A DNA stretch of 64,000 bases from Bacilli bacterium (GCA_022641095.1 JALCDB010000003.1:62001-126000); one strand, 5' to 3'. Positions 35,592 to 44,501 are shown, counted from the stretch's first letter. Notes: generated by a model not told the origin, from the letters alone. Made by a program: numbers and translations.

Positions 35592-35817
35592 AATTCCGTT
35601 AAGACGATTCAAAAGCGCGTTCTTCTGTTTGCGACCGCGGCGGTCAGGGGCGTTTTTTTTCGTCCGCGTCAAGGAACGGGACAAGGTGCCGCCTTTGGTC
35701 GATGCGTCCGTTTCCCCCGGCTTCGTCAATCGTCCATGGCCTTGTTTGGGCCACTCTCCAACTTGTTCGTGCAAACGCCAGTTTTTCGCTCTTCTCCTCC
35801 CTTAGCCCGCCTTGCGA
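35592..35817. other. Intergenic region with a weak hairpin
   Basis: GACCG-CGG-CGGTC near 35634-35646 is followed after AGGGGCG by eight T residues. This may end the EFR1 transcript, although the gap between stem and T-run is longer than usual. Nothing else was seen. Confidence 0.4.
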
Positions 35818-35823
35818 TATAAT
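35818..35823 (+). promoter_or_regulatory. -10 box of the OYE-type gene
   Basis: TATAAT with a short leader that contains GATGAGG eight bases before the ATG at 35845. No convincing -35. Confidence 0.55.
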
Positions 35824-35844
35824 TATTTCGATGAGGTAAATAAA

Positions 35845-37899
35845 ATGGATAAGAAATACGAGCCTTTGTTCACGCCGTGGAAAATCGGCAACGTCGAGAT
35901 CAAAAACCGCATCGTCATGACATCGATGGGGGGAACCTCCATCTTCGGTTGGATGAAACCGAACCATTTTGACAAAGAGGCGGCCCATTTCCTTTTGGAG
36001 CGGGCCAAGAACAACGTCGGCCTCATCTTGCCAGGCATCGCCCCCTTGCGGAACCCGATTCTCGGGCAATGGCTTTATTCGAACAAAGGCATGTACCGGA
36101 AACTGAAGTCCTTCATGGGGGAAATCCACAAGACCGGGGCAAAGATGTTCGTCCAAATCACCGCCGGCTTCGGCCGTTCGATGGCGGTCAACAAAACCAT
36201 GGAGGCGATCAGCGACAACGCCTTCCTCAATTTCGTCTGCAAGCCGATTCTGAATGTCGACGCCTGCTGCATGAGCGCCTCGCCCAACCCCAATCGTTGG
36301 AGCGACAAAGTGCCATCGAAGGAAATGAGCGAGAAGCAGATCCGTAAGTTCATCGATGGCTTCGCCAAAGTGGCTAAGCTATGTCAGGAGGCGGACGTGG
36401 ACGGAGTCGAGGTCCACGCCGTCCATGAAGGTTATCTCCTTGATCAGTTCACCCTCAAGTACGCCAACCAAAGAACCGACAAATGGGGCGGTAGTTTTGA
36501 GAATCGTTATCGTTTTCCCGTCGAAATCGTGAGGGCCATCAAAAAGGCTTGCGGCGAAAACTATCCGGTTTCCCTCCGCTACTCGGTCGTCAGCAAGACC
36601 AAAGGCTTCCGCGAGGGAGCTTTGCCGGGCGAGGAATACATCGAGGTGGGCCGCGACCTCGAGGAAGGCAAGAAAGCGGCCAAATACCTGGAGGACGCCG
36701 GTTACGACATGCTTAACTGCGACAACGGGACCTATGACGCCTGGTATTGGAGCCACCCTCCTCTTTATATGCCGGAGAACTGCAATCTCCCCGAGGCCGA
36801 GGCCATCAAGCCTTGCGTTAAGATTCCGGTCGTCTGCGCCGGACGCATGAGCCCCGACGTGGCCGCGGAAGCCATTAAGGACGGAAAAATCGACGCGATG
36901 GGCGTGGCCCGTCAGTTCCTCGCCGATCCCGAGTGGGTCACGAAGCTCATGGAAGGGAGGGTTGACGATATCCGTCCTTGCATTTGCTGCCATAACGCCT
37001 GTTTCACGATGGCGCACTATAAAGGCGTCCCGAACGATCAGGACATGGAGGACACGGTCCACATGGCCCGTTGCGCGATCAACGCCGAGACGATGCAAAG
37101 CGATCTCTTCCATATCGAAAAGACGAAAAAGCCGAAGAGCGTCGCCATCGTCGGCGGCGGCATCGGCGGGATGGAAGCCGCGCGAGTGCTCGTTTTGCGT
37201 GGGCACAAACCCGTTATTTACGAGAAAACCGGGAACTTAGGGGGCGTCTTTCACGTGGCCTCCACGCCTTCGTTCAAGAAGGAAGACAAGCTCTTGCTTG
37301 AGTGGTATAAGAAGCAGATGAAGGACCTTGGGGTGGAAATTCGCTTCAACAGTGAGGTGAGGACCCCGGACGTCCTTAAAGAAGATGAGGTTATCGTCGC
37401 CACGGGCAGCAAGCCGCGTCGCTTCGCCGGTCTGCCGGGAATCGAGAAAACGATCGAAGCTTGCGAGTATCTTGGCGGGAAGGAAGTCGGGGATAACGTT
37501 GTCGTGGTCGGCGGTGGGCTCACGGGTTGCGAGATCGCCTATGACCTTTACCTAAAGGGCAAGAAGCCGTCAATCGTTGAAATGAAAGACGATCTTATCG
37601 CCCAAAAAGGCGTTTGCATGGCCAACAGCACCTATCTTCGCGAGTTCTTCGCCTGGAAGAAAGTTCCGGTCTATCTGAACTCCAAAGCCAAAGAAGTGAA
37701 AGACGGTTCCATCGTCGTCACCGGCCAAGACGGGAAAGACTTCGAGGTCAAGGCCGATTCCGTCATCGTTTCGATCGGCTACGTTCCGACGCCTTTGGCC
37801 CCGGAAAGCAAGCGGGTTCACCTTGTGGGCGATTGCTTGTCCGTGGGGAACCTCCGTTCGGTCATTTGGCGGGCTTACGCGGTCGCGATGAAGATCTGA
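35845..37899 (+). CDS. Old-yellow-enzyme family NADH-dependent ene-reductase (FMN, 4Fe-4S, FAD)
   Basis: A 684-residue multidomain flavoenzyme of the 2-enoate reductase / 2,4-dienoyl-CoA reductase / BaiCD type. Residues 1-370 form the FMN TIM barrel (opening PLFTPWKIGNVEIKNRIVM; VEVHAVHEGYLLDQF near the substrate site). A 4Fe-4S cluster follows in CICCHNAC...C near 378-403. Then come an FAD-binding GGGIGGMEAARVL and an NAD-binding GGGLTGCEIAYDLYLKG. It should reduce activated C=C bonds of an organic acid or similar compound; the substrate is unknown. It is a single-gene unit. Confidence 0.9.
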   Translation: MDKKYEPLFTPWKIGNVEIKNRIVMTSMGGTSIFGWMKPNHFDKEAAHFLLERAKNNVGLILPGIAPLRNPILGQWLYSNKGMYRKLKSFMGEIHKTGAKMFVQITAGFGRSMAVNKTMEAISDNAFLNFVCKPILNVDACCMSASPNPNRWSDKVPSKEMSEKQIRKFIDGFAKVAKLCQEADVDGVEVHAVHEGYLLDQFTLKYANQRTDKWGGSFENRYRFPVEIVRAIKKACGENYPVSLRYSVVSKTKGFREGALPGEEYIEVGRDLEEGKKAAKYLEDAGYDMLNCDNGTYDAWYWSHPPLYMPENCNLPEAEAIKPCVKIPVVCAGRMSPDVAAEAIKDGKIDAMGVARQFLADPEWVTKLMEGRVDDIRPCICCHNACFTMAHYKGVPNDQDMEDTVHMARCAINAETMQSDLFHIEKTKKPKSVAIVGGGIGGMEAARVLVLRGHKPVIYEKTGNLGGVFHVASTPSFKKEDKLLLEWYKKQMKDLGVEIRFNSEVRTPDVLKEDEVIVATGSKPRRFAGLPGIEKTIEACEYLGGKEVGDNVVVVGGGLTGCEIAYDLYLKGKKPSIVEMKDDLIAQKGVCMANSTYLREFFAWKKVPVYLNSKAKEVKDGSIVVTGQDGKDFEVKADSVIVSIGYVPTPLAPESKRVHLVGDCLSVGNLRSVIWRAYAVAMKI

Positions 37900-38011
37900 G
37901 GCGATGTTTTTGCTGCCTGCTATTTTCCTTTCGTTTTTGCCGCGAAAGGCATCGCTTTCCTGCTTTTATAGCCTTTCGTCGATGAAAAATCGTTCTTTTT
38001 CCAAATTATTG

Positions 38012-38017
38012 TTGACA
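38012..38017 (+). promoter_or_regulatory. -35 box of the leader peptide/trpXYZ unit
   Basis: A perfect TTGACA. The -10 is poor (CAAACT at 38034-38039, 16-base spacing), so the start point is uncertain. Confidence 0.4.
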
Positions 38018-38065
38018 ATATTTCGGATTATTCCAAACTACCCTCGAGCAAAGGAGGAACCCATT

Positions 38066-38152
38066 ATGCTTCAAACGCTTAACGTCACGTCTTTCTTTGC
38101 TTTCTTTTATTGCTATTACTATCACGAGCTCATTCCCTCTCGTCTTGTTTAG
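38066..38152 (+). CDS. Phe/Tyr-rich leader peptide
   Basis: A 28-codon reading frame with one of the best ribosome binding sites in the window (AAAGGAGG, 38050-38057). Eight of its residues are Phe or Tyr, packed into SFFAFFYCYYYH (codons 9-20); it has no Trp. This is the make-up of an attenuation leader peptide such as PheL: scarce charged tRNA-Phe or tRNA-Tyr would stall the ribosome here. It is followed by competing hairpins and a terminator ahead of an amino-acid ABC transporter. The peptide itself probably has no other function. Confidence 0.85.
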   Translation: MLQTLNVTSFFAFFYCYYYHELIPSRLV

Positions 38153-38162
38153 CAATGAACGG

Positions 38163-38219
38163 GGCGGAATGGGCGAATGCTCATAGCCGCCTAGTTGAAG
38201 AAAGAGACTCAGGCGGTTA
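38163..38219 (+). promoter_or_regulatory. Antiterminator and anti-antiterminator structures of the leader
   Basis: Bases 38184-38192 pair with 38211-38219 over nine base pairs (one G-T). This would block the left arm of the terminator at 38207-38213. A competing hairpin pairs GGCGG (38163-38167) with CCGCC (38187-38191), which would free the terminator. Further upstream, inside the leader peptide frame, GAGC and ATTC (38126-38135) can pair with GAATGCTC (38175-38182). These mutually exclusive pairings are read directly; the regulatory logic is not settled. Confidence 0.75.
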
Positions 38220-38237
38220 ACCCCCACCTGAGTTTTT
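38207..38237 (+). terminator. Attenuator terminator upstream of the trpX-like gene
   Basis: ACTCAGG (38207-38213) pairs with CCTGAGT (38227-38233), followed by a run of T. It lies between the leader peptide and the transporter genes, 26 bases before the substrate-binding protein's ATG, so it must be overcome for transporter expression. Confidence 0.88.
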
Positions 38238-38262
38238 CTTTCACGCAAGGAGGCTGAAAGCC

Positions 38263-39234
38263 ATGAAAAAATCCGTCCTTCCGATCCTATCCGCCGCCCT
38301 TTTGCTCTCCCTCACGGGATGCGGGGGGACTAGCGCCGTCAAAATCGGGATTCTCCAACTGGTGACCGCGACCCCGCTCAACCGTGTGGAATCCTCCTTC
38401 GAGTCGACCATGAAAGACTCGGAATTCGCTAGAGGCAACAAAATCGAGTTCGATCTCCAAAACCCGGAAGCCAACGACGCGACGATGACCACCATGGCGT
38501 CTTTGCTCGCCGAGGAAAGCGACATCGTCCTCACCATCGCCACCAACTCGACCTTAGCGGTCAAAAACGCGATCGACAAAGGCGACAACGACATTCCCCT
38601 CGTCTTCTCGGCCGTCACCAACGCCGTGGATAGTGGCATCGTGAGCACGAACGACGCCGGACGGAAAGAGAACATCACCGGCGTCAGCGACAAAGGCGAT
38701 GGCACGGCTCCGTTCATGGATGAGCTCATCGCGGGCTTTTCTTCGCTCGCGAGCCACAAAATCGGCCTTATCTACAACTCAACGGAGAGCAATTCCGTTC
38801 AGCAAATCGCCGAAGCCAAGGCGGAAATCTCCGCCAAAGGCTGGGAGTACGAGGAGAAGACGGTCACGAAGGACAGCGAGATCGAAACCGTCTGCAATTC
38901 CCTCTCGGCCCCGGTCCTTTACTACCCGACCGACAACCTTCTCGTCTCCAACAAGGCCATCGTGAGCAAAGTCGCTAAGGAAAAAGGCATCGTTGTCGCC
39001 ACGAGCGATCCCTCGACCGCCGAAACGGACGCTTTGGTGGCTCGCGGCGTCGACTATAGCGACATCGGCGTGGTCGCCGCGGAAGTGGTGGAGCGAATCC
39101 TTTCCGGCGCCAAGGCCTCCGACATCGCCGTCAAGGTCCCCTCGGGCCGCCTGGTCGTCAACGAGACTTTGGCCGAGGAGTGGGGAGTCGCTCTTCCCGA
39201 GGCCCTTATCAGCGAGGCGGACAGCGTTTTATGA
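38263..39234 (+). CDS. ABC transporter substrate-binding lipoprotein, TrpX type
   Basis: A 323-residue lipoprotein (lipobox LTGC, Cys at about 20) of the ABC_sub_bind family (PF04392). Members with a matching permease and ATPase, as here, are predicted or shown to bind tryptophan or other aromatic amino acids. It contains VKIGILQLV at the start of the mature fold and the paired-lobe pattern (ESDIVLTIATNSTLAVKNA, DIPLVFSAVTNAVDSGIV). AAGGAGG precedes the ATG. The Phe/Tyr leader peptide suggests Phe or Tyr rather than Trp as the regulating and perhaps transported amino acid. The stop overlaps the permease start by four bases (ATGA). Confidence 0.85.
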   Translation: MKKSVLPILSAALLLSLTGCGGTSAVKIGILQLVTATPLNRVESSFESTMKDSEFARGNKIEFDLQNPEANDATMTTMASLLAEESDIVLTIATNSTLAVKNAIDKGDNDIPLVFSAVTNAVDSGIVSTNDAGRKENITGVSDKGDGTAPFMDELIAGFSSLASHKIGLIYNSTESNSVQQIAEAKAEISAKGWEYEEKTVTKDSEIETVCNSLSAPVLYYPTDNLLVSNKAIVSKVAKEKGIVVATSDPSTAETDALVARGVDYSDIGVVAAEVVERILSGAKASDIAVKVPSGRLVVNETLAEEWGVALPEALISEADSVL

Positions 39235-40211
39235 TCCTATCCGCCGCCTCGTCGGGAGATAGTGTCGTTCGCATGCTCTTAAGCGAGCCGATGAAACTCG
39301 CCCTCATTTGGGGCTTGCTCGCCCTTGGCCTTTACCTTTCCTTTCGCATCCTGGATGTGGCGGACCTTTCCCTTGAAGGGACCTTCCCCGTTAGTGGGAT
39401 CATCACCGTGCTCGCGATCAACGCGGGCCTTAATCCATGGGTCAGCCTTCTCCTCGCCATGGCTTTCGGGGCTCTCATGGGGCTCGTCACGGCCGCCCTT
39501 AACGTTTACCTGAAAATACCGTTCCTCCTTTCCGGCATCATCGTGATGACCGCCCTTTTCTCGGTGAACGTTTTGCTCGGCCACGGCTCCGTGACCATCG
39601 CCGAAAGTTCCAACACCGTCTTCGGCTGGCTCGACGACGCTTTCGTCTCCGGGCTTTCCGGCCTTGGGTGGGGCACCCCGAAGTATTGGGGGAATTTCTT
39701 CGGCACGGCCCTCGTCCTCGTCCTCATCGACGCGGCGGTCGCCGGGATGGTTTACTGGTTCTTCGGGACCGAGATCGGACTCGCCATCCGCGCGAGCGGC
39801 CGCAACCGGGAGACCGCCTCCGCCTCAGGGATCAACAACCGCCTTTCCGTGCTCCTATGCATGTCTATCAGCGGCGCCGTGATCGCTTTGGCGGGCTCGC
39901 TCTACGCCCAAGACAAAATAACCGCGACCAACACGGCGGGGCAGGGGACCCTCGTTTTATCCCTTGCCATCGTTTTTATCGGCGAACTCGTCCTGCGCGG
40001 AGTCAGTTTCAAGACCCACCTCGCCTCGATTTTCGTCGGTGGCTTCGTCTACTGGCTCATCCTCGGGCTCATCGAGAAGATCCCGGGTTTCAACGTCAAT
40101 TTCATCTATTTGATCCAAGCCGCCATGATGACGGTCGTCATGGTGTTGGGGCTGCTCATAAAGAAACTTCCCAAGAAGGGCGCCAAAAAGGAGGCCGTGA
40201 CGCATGCTTGA
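39231..40211 (+). CDS. ABC transporter permease, TrpY type
   Basis: A 326-residue inner-membrane permease of the BPD_transp_2 (LivH-like) class with about eight to nine membrane segments. The sequences FRILDVADLSLEGTFPVSG and EIGLAIRASGRNRETASASGIN are typical of permeases paired with PF04392 binding proteins. It starts within the stop codon of the preceding gene and overlaps the ATPase gene by eight bases. It forms the channel for the aromatic amino-acid transporter proposed here. Confidence 0.88.
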   Translation: MILSAASSGDSVVRMLLSEPMKLALIWGLLALGLYLSFRILDVADLSLEGTFPVSGIITVLAINAGLNPWVSLLLAMAFGALMGLVTAALNVYLKIPFLLSGIIVMTALFSVNVLLGHGSVTIAESSNTVFGWLDDAFVSGLSGLGWGTPKYWGNFFGTALVLVLIDAAVAGMVYWFFGTEIGLAIRASGRNRETASASGINNRLSVLLCMSISGAVIALAGSLYAQDKITATNTAGQGTLVLSLAIVFIGELVLRGVSFKTHLASIFVGGFVYWLILGLIEKIPGFNVNFIYLIQAAMMTVVMVLGLLIKKLPKKGAKKEAVTHA

Positions 40212-40998
40212 AATCAGGAATCTCCGCAAATCCTTCCCCCTAGAAGGCGATGCCTCCAAAGAGAGAAGGGCCGTTCAGGGGTTGGATCTTACCCTTAACG
40301 ATGGGGATTTCCTCGTCGTCATCGGTGGCAACGGAAGCGGCAAATCCACCCTCCTCAACCTTATCGCCGGAACGATCAGGCCCGATGAGGGCGATATCCT
40401 CATCGACGGGATGAGCCTCGAGGCCCTGCCCGAAAGGAAACGGGCCCGCTTCATCGGCCGCGTCTTCCAGGACCCGAAGGCGGGTTCGATCGGGGATTTC
40501 ACCCTCTTCGAGAATCTGGCCTTGGCCCTGAACCGCGGCCATCCCCACACCCTCAGATGGTCAATGAGCAAGGAACGCCGCGCCTTTTTCGTCAAGACGC
40601 TGTCTCCTTTGGGGCTAGGCCTCGAGACGCGGCTCGACGAGCGAATGTCCTCCTTCAGCGGCGGCGAGCGTCAAGCCGCCACCCTCCTCATGTCCACCTT
40701 TAACGACCCCAAGCTCCTTCTCCTCGACGAGCACACTTCCGCCCTCGATCCGAAGACCTCGGCGATGGTGTTGGCCCTCACCGACAAATTCGCCTCCTCC
40801 ATCAAAGGCTCGACCCTTATGATCACCCACAACCTCAAGGACGCGATCGCCCACGGCAACCGCCTTCTCATGATGAAAGAGGGCCGGGCGGTCTATGAAG
40901 CCTTCGCGGAAGAAAAAGCCACGCTCACGGTAGCCGATTTGATCGCCAAATACAGCAGCGAATCGGGGGAGGCGCTGAGCGCTTCGGCTCTCGACTGA
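40204..40998 (+). CDS. ABC transporter ATP-binding protein, TrpZ type
   Basis: A 264-residue ATPase with Walker A GGNGSGKST (about residues 40-48), signature SFSGGERQA (near 150) and Walker B LLLLDEHTSALD (note the His after DE where most ABC proteins have Pro). It overlaps the permease gene by eight bases and ends the transporter operon. It powers the uptake system preceded by the Phe/Tyr leader. Confidence 0.92.
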   Translation: MLEIRNLRKSFPLEGDASKERRAVQGLDLTLNDGDFLVVIGGNGSGKSTLLNLIAGTIRPDEGDILIDGMSLEALPERKRARFIGRVFQDPKAGSIGDFTLFENLALALNRGHPHTLRWSMSKERRAFFVKTLSPLGLGLETRLDERMSSFSGGERQAATLLMSTFNDPKLLLLDEHTSALDPKTSAMVLALTDKFASSIKGSTLMITHNLKDAIAHGNRLLMMKEGRAVYEAFAEEKATLTVADLIAKYSSESGEALSASALD

Positions 40999-41071
40999 CC
41001 GCTTTTGGCGAATCGGACGCGTAATTTCGTCTTTTTTGCGCTATAGTACTATTCGGGAAAGGAAAACGGGA

Positions 41072-41338
41072 ATGGCTGTTCACTCTTGCGCAAACTGCGG
41101 AAGCGAATTATCCGACGGCGACAAATACTGCCCGAAGTGCGGGGCGGCCAATATGCATTACGTGCCCACGGAGAGCCATCTTACGGGTCCGGCTTCCTCC
41201 GATACCGGGCTCTATTCCTCCGCCTCGAAGACAAACCCTCCTAGGAAGCGCCTCAACGTTTTCGTTCTTATTGTCCTTCTTATTTGCTTTTGGCCTGCCG
41301 CGATCATTTACGCGATTGTCATGAGCGTAAAGGAATAA
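41072..41338 (+). CDS. Zinc-ribbon membrane protein, 88 residues
   Basis: Starts with a zinc ribbon (CANCGSEL and CPKCGAAN, the four Cys within the first 30 residues), has a Ser/Thr-rich linker and ends with one membrane segment (about residues 62-82). This is the common Gram-positive architecture of zinc-ribbon domain membrane proteins of unknown role. AAAGGA precedes the ATG, and TATAGT near 41043 is a plausible -10. Confidence 0.8.
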   Translation: MAVHSCANCGSELSDGDKYCPKCGAANMHYVPTESHLTGPASSDTGLYSSASKTNPPRKRLNVFVLIVLLICFWPAAIIYAIVMSVKE

Positions 41339-41354
41339 ATCGTTGGGGGGACGA

Positions 41355-41386
41355 AAAAAAGCGAGGTTCAACCCCGCTTTTTGTTT
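41355..41386. terminator. Bidirectional terminator between zinc-ribbon and lipoprotein genes
   Basis: AGCGAGG pairs with CCCCGCT around a short loop (one mismatch); A7 precedes the stem and T5 follows it, so it can stop transcripts from both convergent genes. Confidence 0.7.
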
Positions 41387-41400
41387 ATCTTTGAAAGGCT

Positions 41401-42291
41401 CTATTCAGCCGAAGAATAGACGAGCCAAGGCCCGAACATCCCCTTCACGATGAGGCAGTCCTTTTCCGTGTCCTTGACCTCGTGGACGAAAAGAAGGTTC
41501 TCGTAATCGCAAATGGAAATTGAATTTTCGGCGTCCTGAATGATTGGCGTCGTCCCATAAATCATCTTAACGGTCTCATAGTCTTCGGCGTTGCAGACGA
41601 CGGCCACAAGATCCCCAAGCCGCTCCGCCACGCCCAACTCTTGGAGGGAGCTGTCCTTTCGGTACGTTTTCTTACCGATGGGGAATGATTCCGGTATCGC
41701 ATCATGCCGTTCGTCTGTCTTTTGGGGGTTATTGGGGTCAAAACTCATTATGGTGTACGGATGCACCGAATAATACCCTGACACCGTTTCGGTTATTTCG
41801 GACTTCAGGTAGGAAACGTAGAGTTTTGAATCGTCCTTGAGCGCGCTTAAAGGAGTCAACGAAAAATCGAGATTGAGCGCATAAGGCATATCGCATGTAT
41901 ATACCGAGTAGTTGGAGCCGAGCTCCTCGGATGTCAGATCATAATAGGCGCCGTCGGAGCCGGGCTGGTTTCGTTTCCTGACCGTGACGTCGACGAGGTC
42001 CGCCTTCCTGAGGTCGGTCGCGACCGTTTTTCCTTCTTTGTTTAAGCCGACAAGAACGGAATCGCCAGGATAAACCTTCCTTTCCGATTTGATTGCCTCG
42101 GCGGTTTCTTCCGACAAGCCATCGATGTTGAGGTAGGCCGCGTCGCGTCTGGCGTTCGCGACGAGCCGCGCTTTGTGAGAGACGCTCTCATAAATCTCTT
42201 CCGATGCGTCCGAAACTGCGGATCCCCCAAGCGCGCATCCCGCAAGCAGGGGGGTGAGAAGAAGAATAACCAAACTATTTCGTTTCATCAT
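41401..42291 (-). CDS. Lipoprotein of unknown function
   Basis: A 296-residue lipoprotein with a signal ending in LAGC. The mature part is acidic, with many Tyr and Ser residues and a predicted beta-rich make-up (VYPGDSVLVGLNKEGKTV). No family was recognised. It is on the same strand as, and downstream of, the two MacB-like exporters, and may serve them as an accessory lipoprotein, but a 370-base gap separates them. Confidence 0.7.
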   Translation of the reverse strand: MMKRNSLVILLLTPLLAGCALGGSAVSDASEEIYESVSHKARLVANARRDAAYLNIDGLSEETAEAIKSERKVYPGDSVLVGLNKEGKTVATDLRKADLVDVTVRKRNQPGSDGAYYDLTSEELGSNYSVYTCDMPYALNLDFSLTPLSALKDDSKLYVSYLKSEITETVSGYYSVHPYTIMSFDPNNPQKTDERHDAIPESFPIGKKTYRKDSSLQELGVAERLGDLVAVVCNAEDYETVKMIYGTTPIIQDAENSISICDYENLLFVHEVKDTEKDCLIVKGMFGPWLVYSSAE

Positions 42292-42661
42292 GGTTTAACC
42301 TTCATGAGAAGATATTTTCGCGGCGGCGGGCGACCGAAAAGGGCGCATAAGCGGTTTGACCAAAAATAACCCCAAGCAACGCAAAGAGCATTTGAACCAT
42401 TCAAATTACCCCCCTTTATATTTTTTGCATTAGTATTTTATCATTACTATATTGAATTCGCAAATTTTGGCGATGAGGATAAACTGAAACGAAGTTAAAA
42501 ATGGAATTTGTTAAGGACAAAAAACGTCATTCTTCGGATGGCTCTTTGCGAGTTTCCATACAATCAGGCGATCCTATGATGAATCTGAATCTTTAATGAT
42601 ACGCACAAGGCCCGAAGATGCCTGCATCGAGGGATAAGCCACGACCCGCTATTTTCCGAAA
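42292..42661. other. AT-rich intergenic region, no gene seen
   Basis: About 370 bases, clearly richer in A and T than the genes around it (for example 42415-42500). It probably holds the promoter of the lipoprotein gene; an A-T-rich TATAAAGG lies near 42415. No open frame with a start signal, RNA gene or terminator was convincing. Confidence 0.6.
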
Positions 42662-44500
42662 CTAGTTTCTTTGATCGCTTGGATCCTTCTTCGTCTCGGA
42701 TATTATGGAACCTCGTTGGCTTCGACTGCGCAGGTTGGCCACCCCCGTGAGTCCTAAACCCAGCAAGGCGAACAGACTCATGGAAACGAGAAAGGAATAC
42801 GCCACGGTGGGGAAGGAGAGTTCGATGAGGGGGCTAAGGTTATCGATGACATAGAAACCCACTAACCAATTCTGCAAGAACGGGAAGGCGATGGCGGCGG
42901 CGATGAGCGAACCCCCAAAAGCCGTGAGATGACTGATTGCGTCGGCGGCCAGAACGATTCCTTCGCCTCTCCACGAGTTGCCATCCATGTATTTATAGAG
43001 CCGGAGTTTGCGACGGAAAGAAGAGCGAAGCCCGACGAGGTACAGATAGCTCGCCACGGCATAGAAGGCGGCCCCGATGGCTAGGCCATACGCGTAGAAG
43101 CGGTCTTGGGTCTCTTTGCCGGCCCAAAACGAAGCCGTTTCCCCGCCGCTTAGGGCCAAATAAAGCGGGATGGATTCCACGGATTCTTTCCTTGCGAGGT
43201 AGAGGGTCGAGCAATAGGCGAATTGATAAACGAAATCCCCTTGTCCGTCTCTTCTAGCGAGGGAACTGGCCATAAGGATGGGGCGGCGATATTCATCGAT
43301 GAGTCCAGCCGCCTCTTCCCCATAGGCGGAGACGAGCCGTTCCCGATCGAGGGGGGAGCCTTCGTCAGGGTAAACGCTTTCGACGGTGACGGAAAGGGAC
43401 GAACCCTCGACGGAAACGTCCCAAGCCTCACCGGGGGAAAGGCTCAGCGTTTCGGCGAGGCTCGCGGGGACCGCCAGCCCGTTCGGCGAATCGAGCCTCA
43501 GCCCGTTCGAGGGGGTCGTAAACGCCTCGTTCTCGTTGAAAATAGCGGGATAGGGGCCATCATCGCCGAATGAGATGAAATCGCCCATCGCGGTGAGGGA
43601 ATCGGATCTAAGGTATTTCTCACATAGAAGGCCGTCCACGTTGTCCCGCCTCATTTCCCTATACGCGGCCCCCTCGAGGTCGGAGCCGAGGAAGGAGAAG
43701 CAGACGAGAAACAGGAAATCGAGCGCCATGAAGACCGGGGTGAGGATCAGGGTTTGCTTTTTGGCGTGGGAGAAAAGGCTCCCTAGCAATTTGGCGAACG
43801 GGGATCCGCCTCTTTCCCGTTTTGCGTTCTTGAGCGCGGCCACTGGTTTTCGCGCAGGCCGATTGGGGGCGGGGGCCGCGGTTTCCTTCGTCGTTTCGAA
43901 GCGGTGGCCGCCATAAGAAAAGACGACGTCGCTTTCCGCCTCGGCGTTATCGAGGTCGTGGCTCGAGGCGATCACGATGTGGTCGCGGCTGAGTTTCTTG
44001 AGGAGACGAAACGCCAAGAGGCCGTTCTTCTCGTCGAGGTTCCCCGTCGGCTCATCGAAAAGCATGACGTCTTTGTCCTGGATGGCCATGCGGGCGATGG
44101 CGAGGCGCGCCGCCTCGCCTTTGCTCAATTTGGCGCCGCGGATGTTCGCGCGCTTTTCCAGACCCGCCTCGCGCAGGGCGTTTTCGATGACGCGATTATC
44201 TGAGGTGACGAGACGGAGGTTCTCCTTTGCCGTCAGTTCCATGAAAATCTGGGAGTCTTGGGAGAAAAAGGCGATATCCTCGCTTGGGCGGGCGGCCCGC
44301 CCGAAGGAGACGGATCCCGCGCTGGGGCTTAGGTATTGGGCCACGAGGTTGAGCATCGTCGTCTTCCCGCATCCGGAAGGGCCGATGAAGAGGTAAAGGC
44401 GCCCAGGGGCGAACGTATAGCTGAAATCGCTGAAAAGAAGCCTTCCTTGGAAACCCTTGGCGACTTTGCTAAGGCGTATTTCCGCGATCTCGCGAGCCAT
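42662..44500 (-). CDS. MacB-like ABC exporter (fused ATPase and permease), second of pair
   Basis: A 612-residue fusion. Residues 1-205 are an ABC ATPase (Walker A GPSGCGKTT near 38; signature LSKGEAARL; Walker B VMLFDEPTGNLDE). After a basic linker comes one membrane segment (about 254-275), an extracytoplasmic domain of about 170 residues and three more membrane segments: MacB topology. The signature has LSKGE where most have LSGGQ. It begins one base after the stop of the 807-residue partner, and the two likely form a heterodimer. Antibiotic peptide export or lipoprotein handling are possible roles. Confidence 0.82.
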   Translation of the reverse strand: MAREIAEIRLSKVAKGFQGRLLFSDFSYTFAPGRLYLFIGPSGCGKTTMLNLVAQYLSPSAGSVSFGRAARPSEDIAFFSQDSQIFMELTAKENLRLVTSDNRVIENALREAGLEKRANIRGAKLSKGEAARLAIARMAIQDKDVMLFDEPTGNLDEKNGLLAFRLLKKLSRDHIVIASSHDLDNAEAESDVVFSYGGHRFETTKETAAPAPNRPARKPVAALKNAKRERGGSPFAKLLGSLFSHAKKQTLILTPVFMALDFLFLVCFSFLGSDLEGAAYREMRRDNVDGLLCEKYLRSDSLTAMGDFISFGDDGPYPAIFNENEAFTTPSNGLRLDSPNGLAVPASLAETLSLSPGEAWDVSVEGSSLSVTVESVYPDEGSPLDRERLVSAYGEEAAGLIDEYRRPILMASSLARRDGQGDFVYQFAYCSTLYLARKESVESIPLYLALSGGETASFWAGKETQDRFYAYGLAIGAAFYAVASYLYLVGLRSSFRRKLRLYKYMDGNSWRGEGIVLAADAISHLTAFGGSLIAAAIAFPFLQNWLVGFYVIDNLSPLIELSFPTVAYSFLVSMSLFALLGLGLTGVANLRSRSQRGSIISETKKDPSDQRN

Positions 44501-44501
44501 G

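Noticed and set aside
38018-38262. T-box leader in front of the TrpXYZ-type transporter
   Set aside because: The leader is too short and lacks the T-box core; the Phe/Tyr leader frame and the competing hairpins explain the region better.
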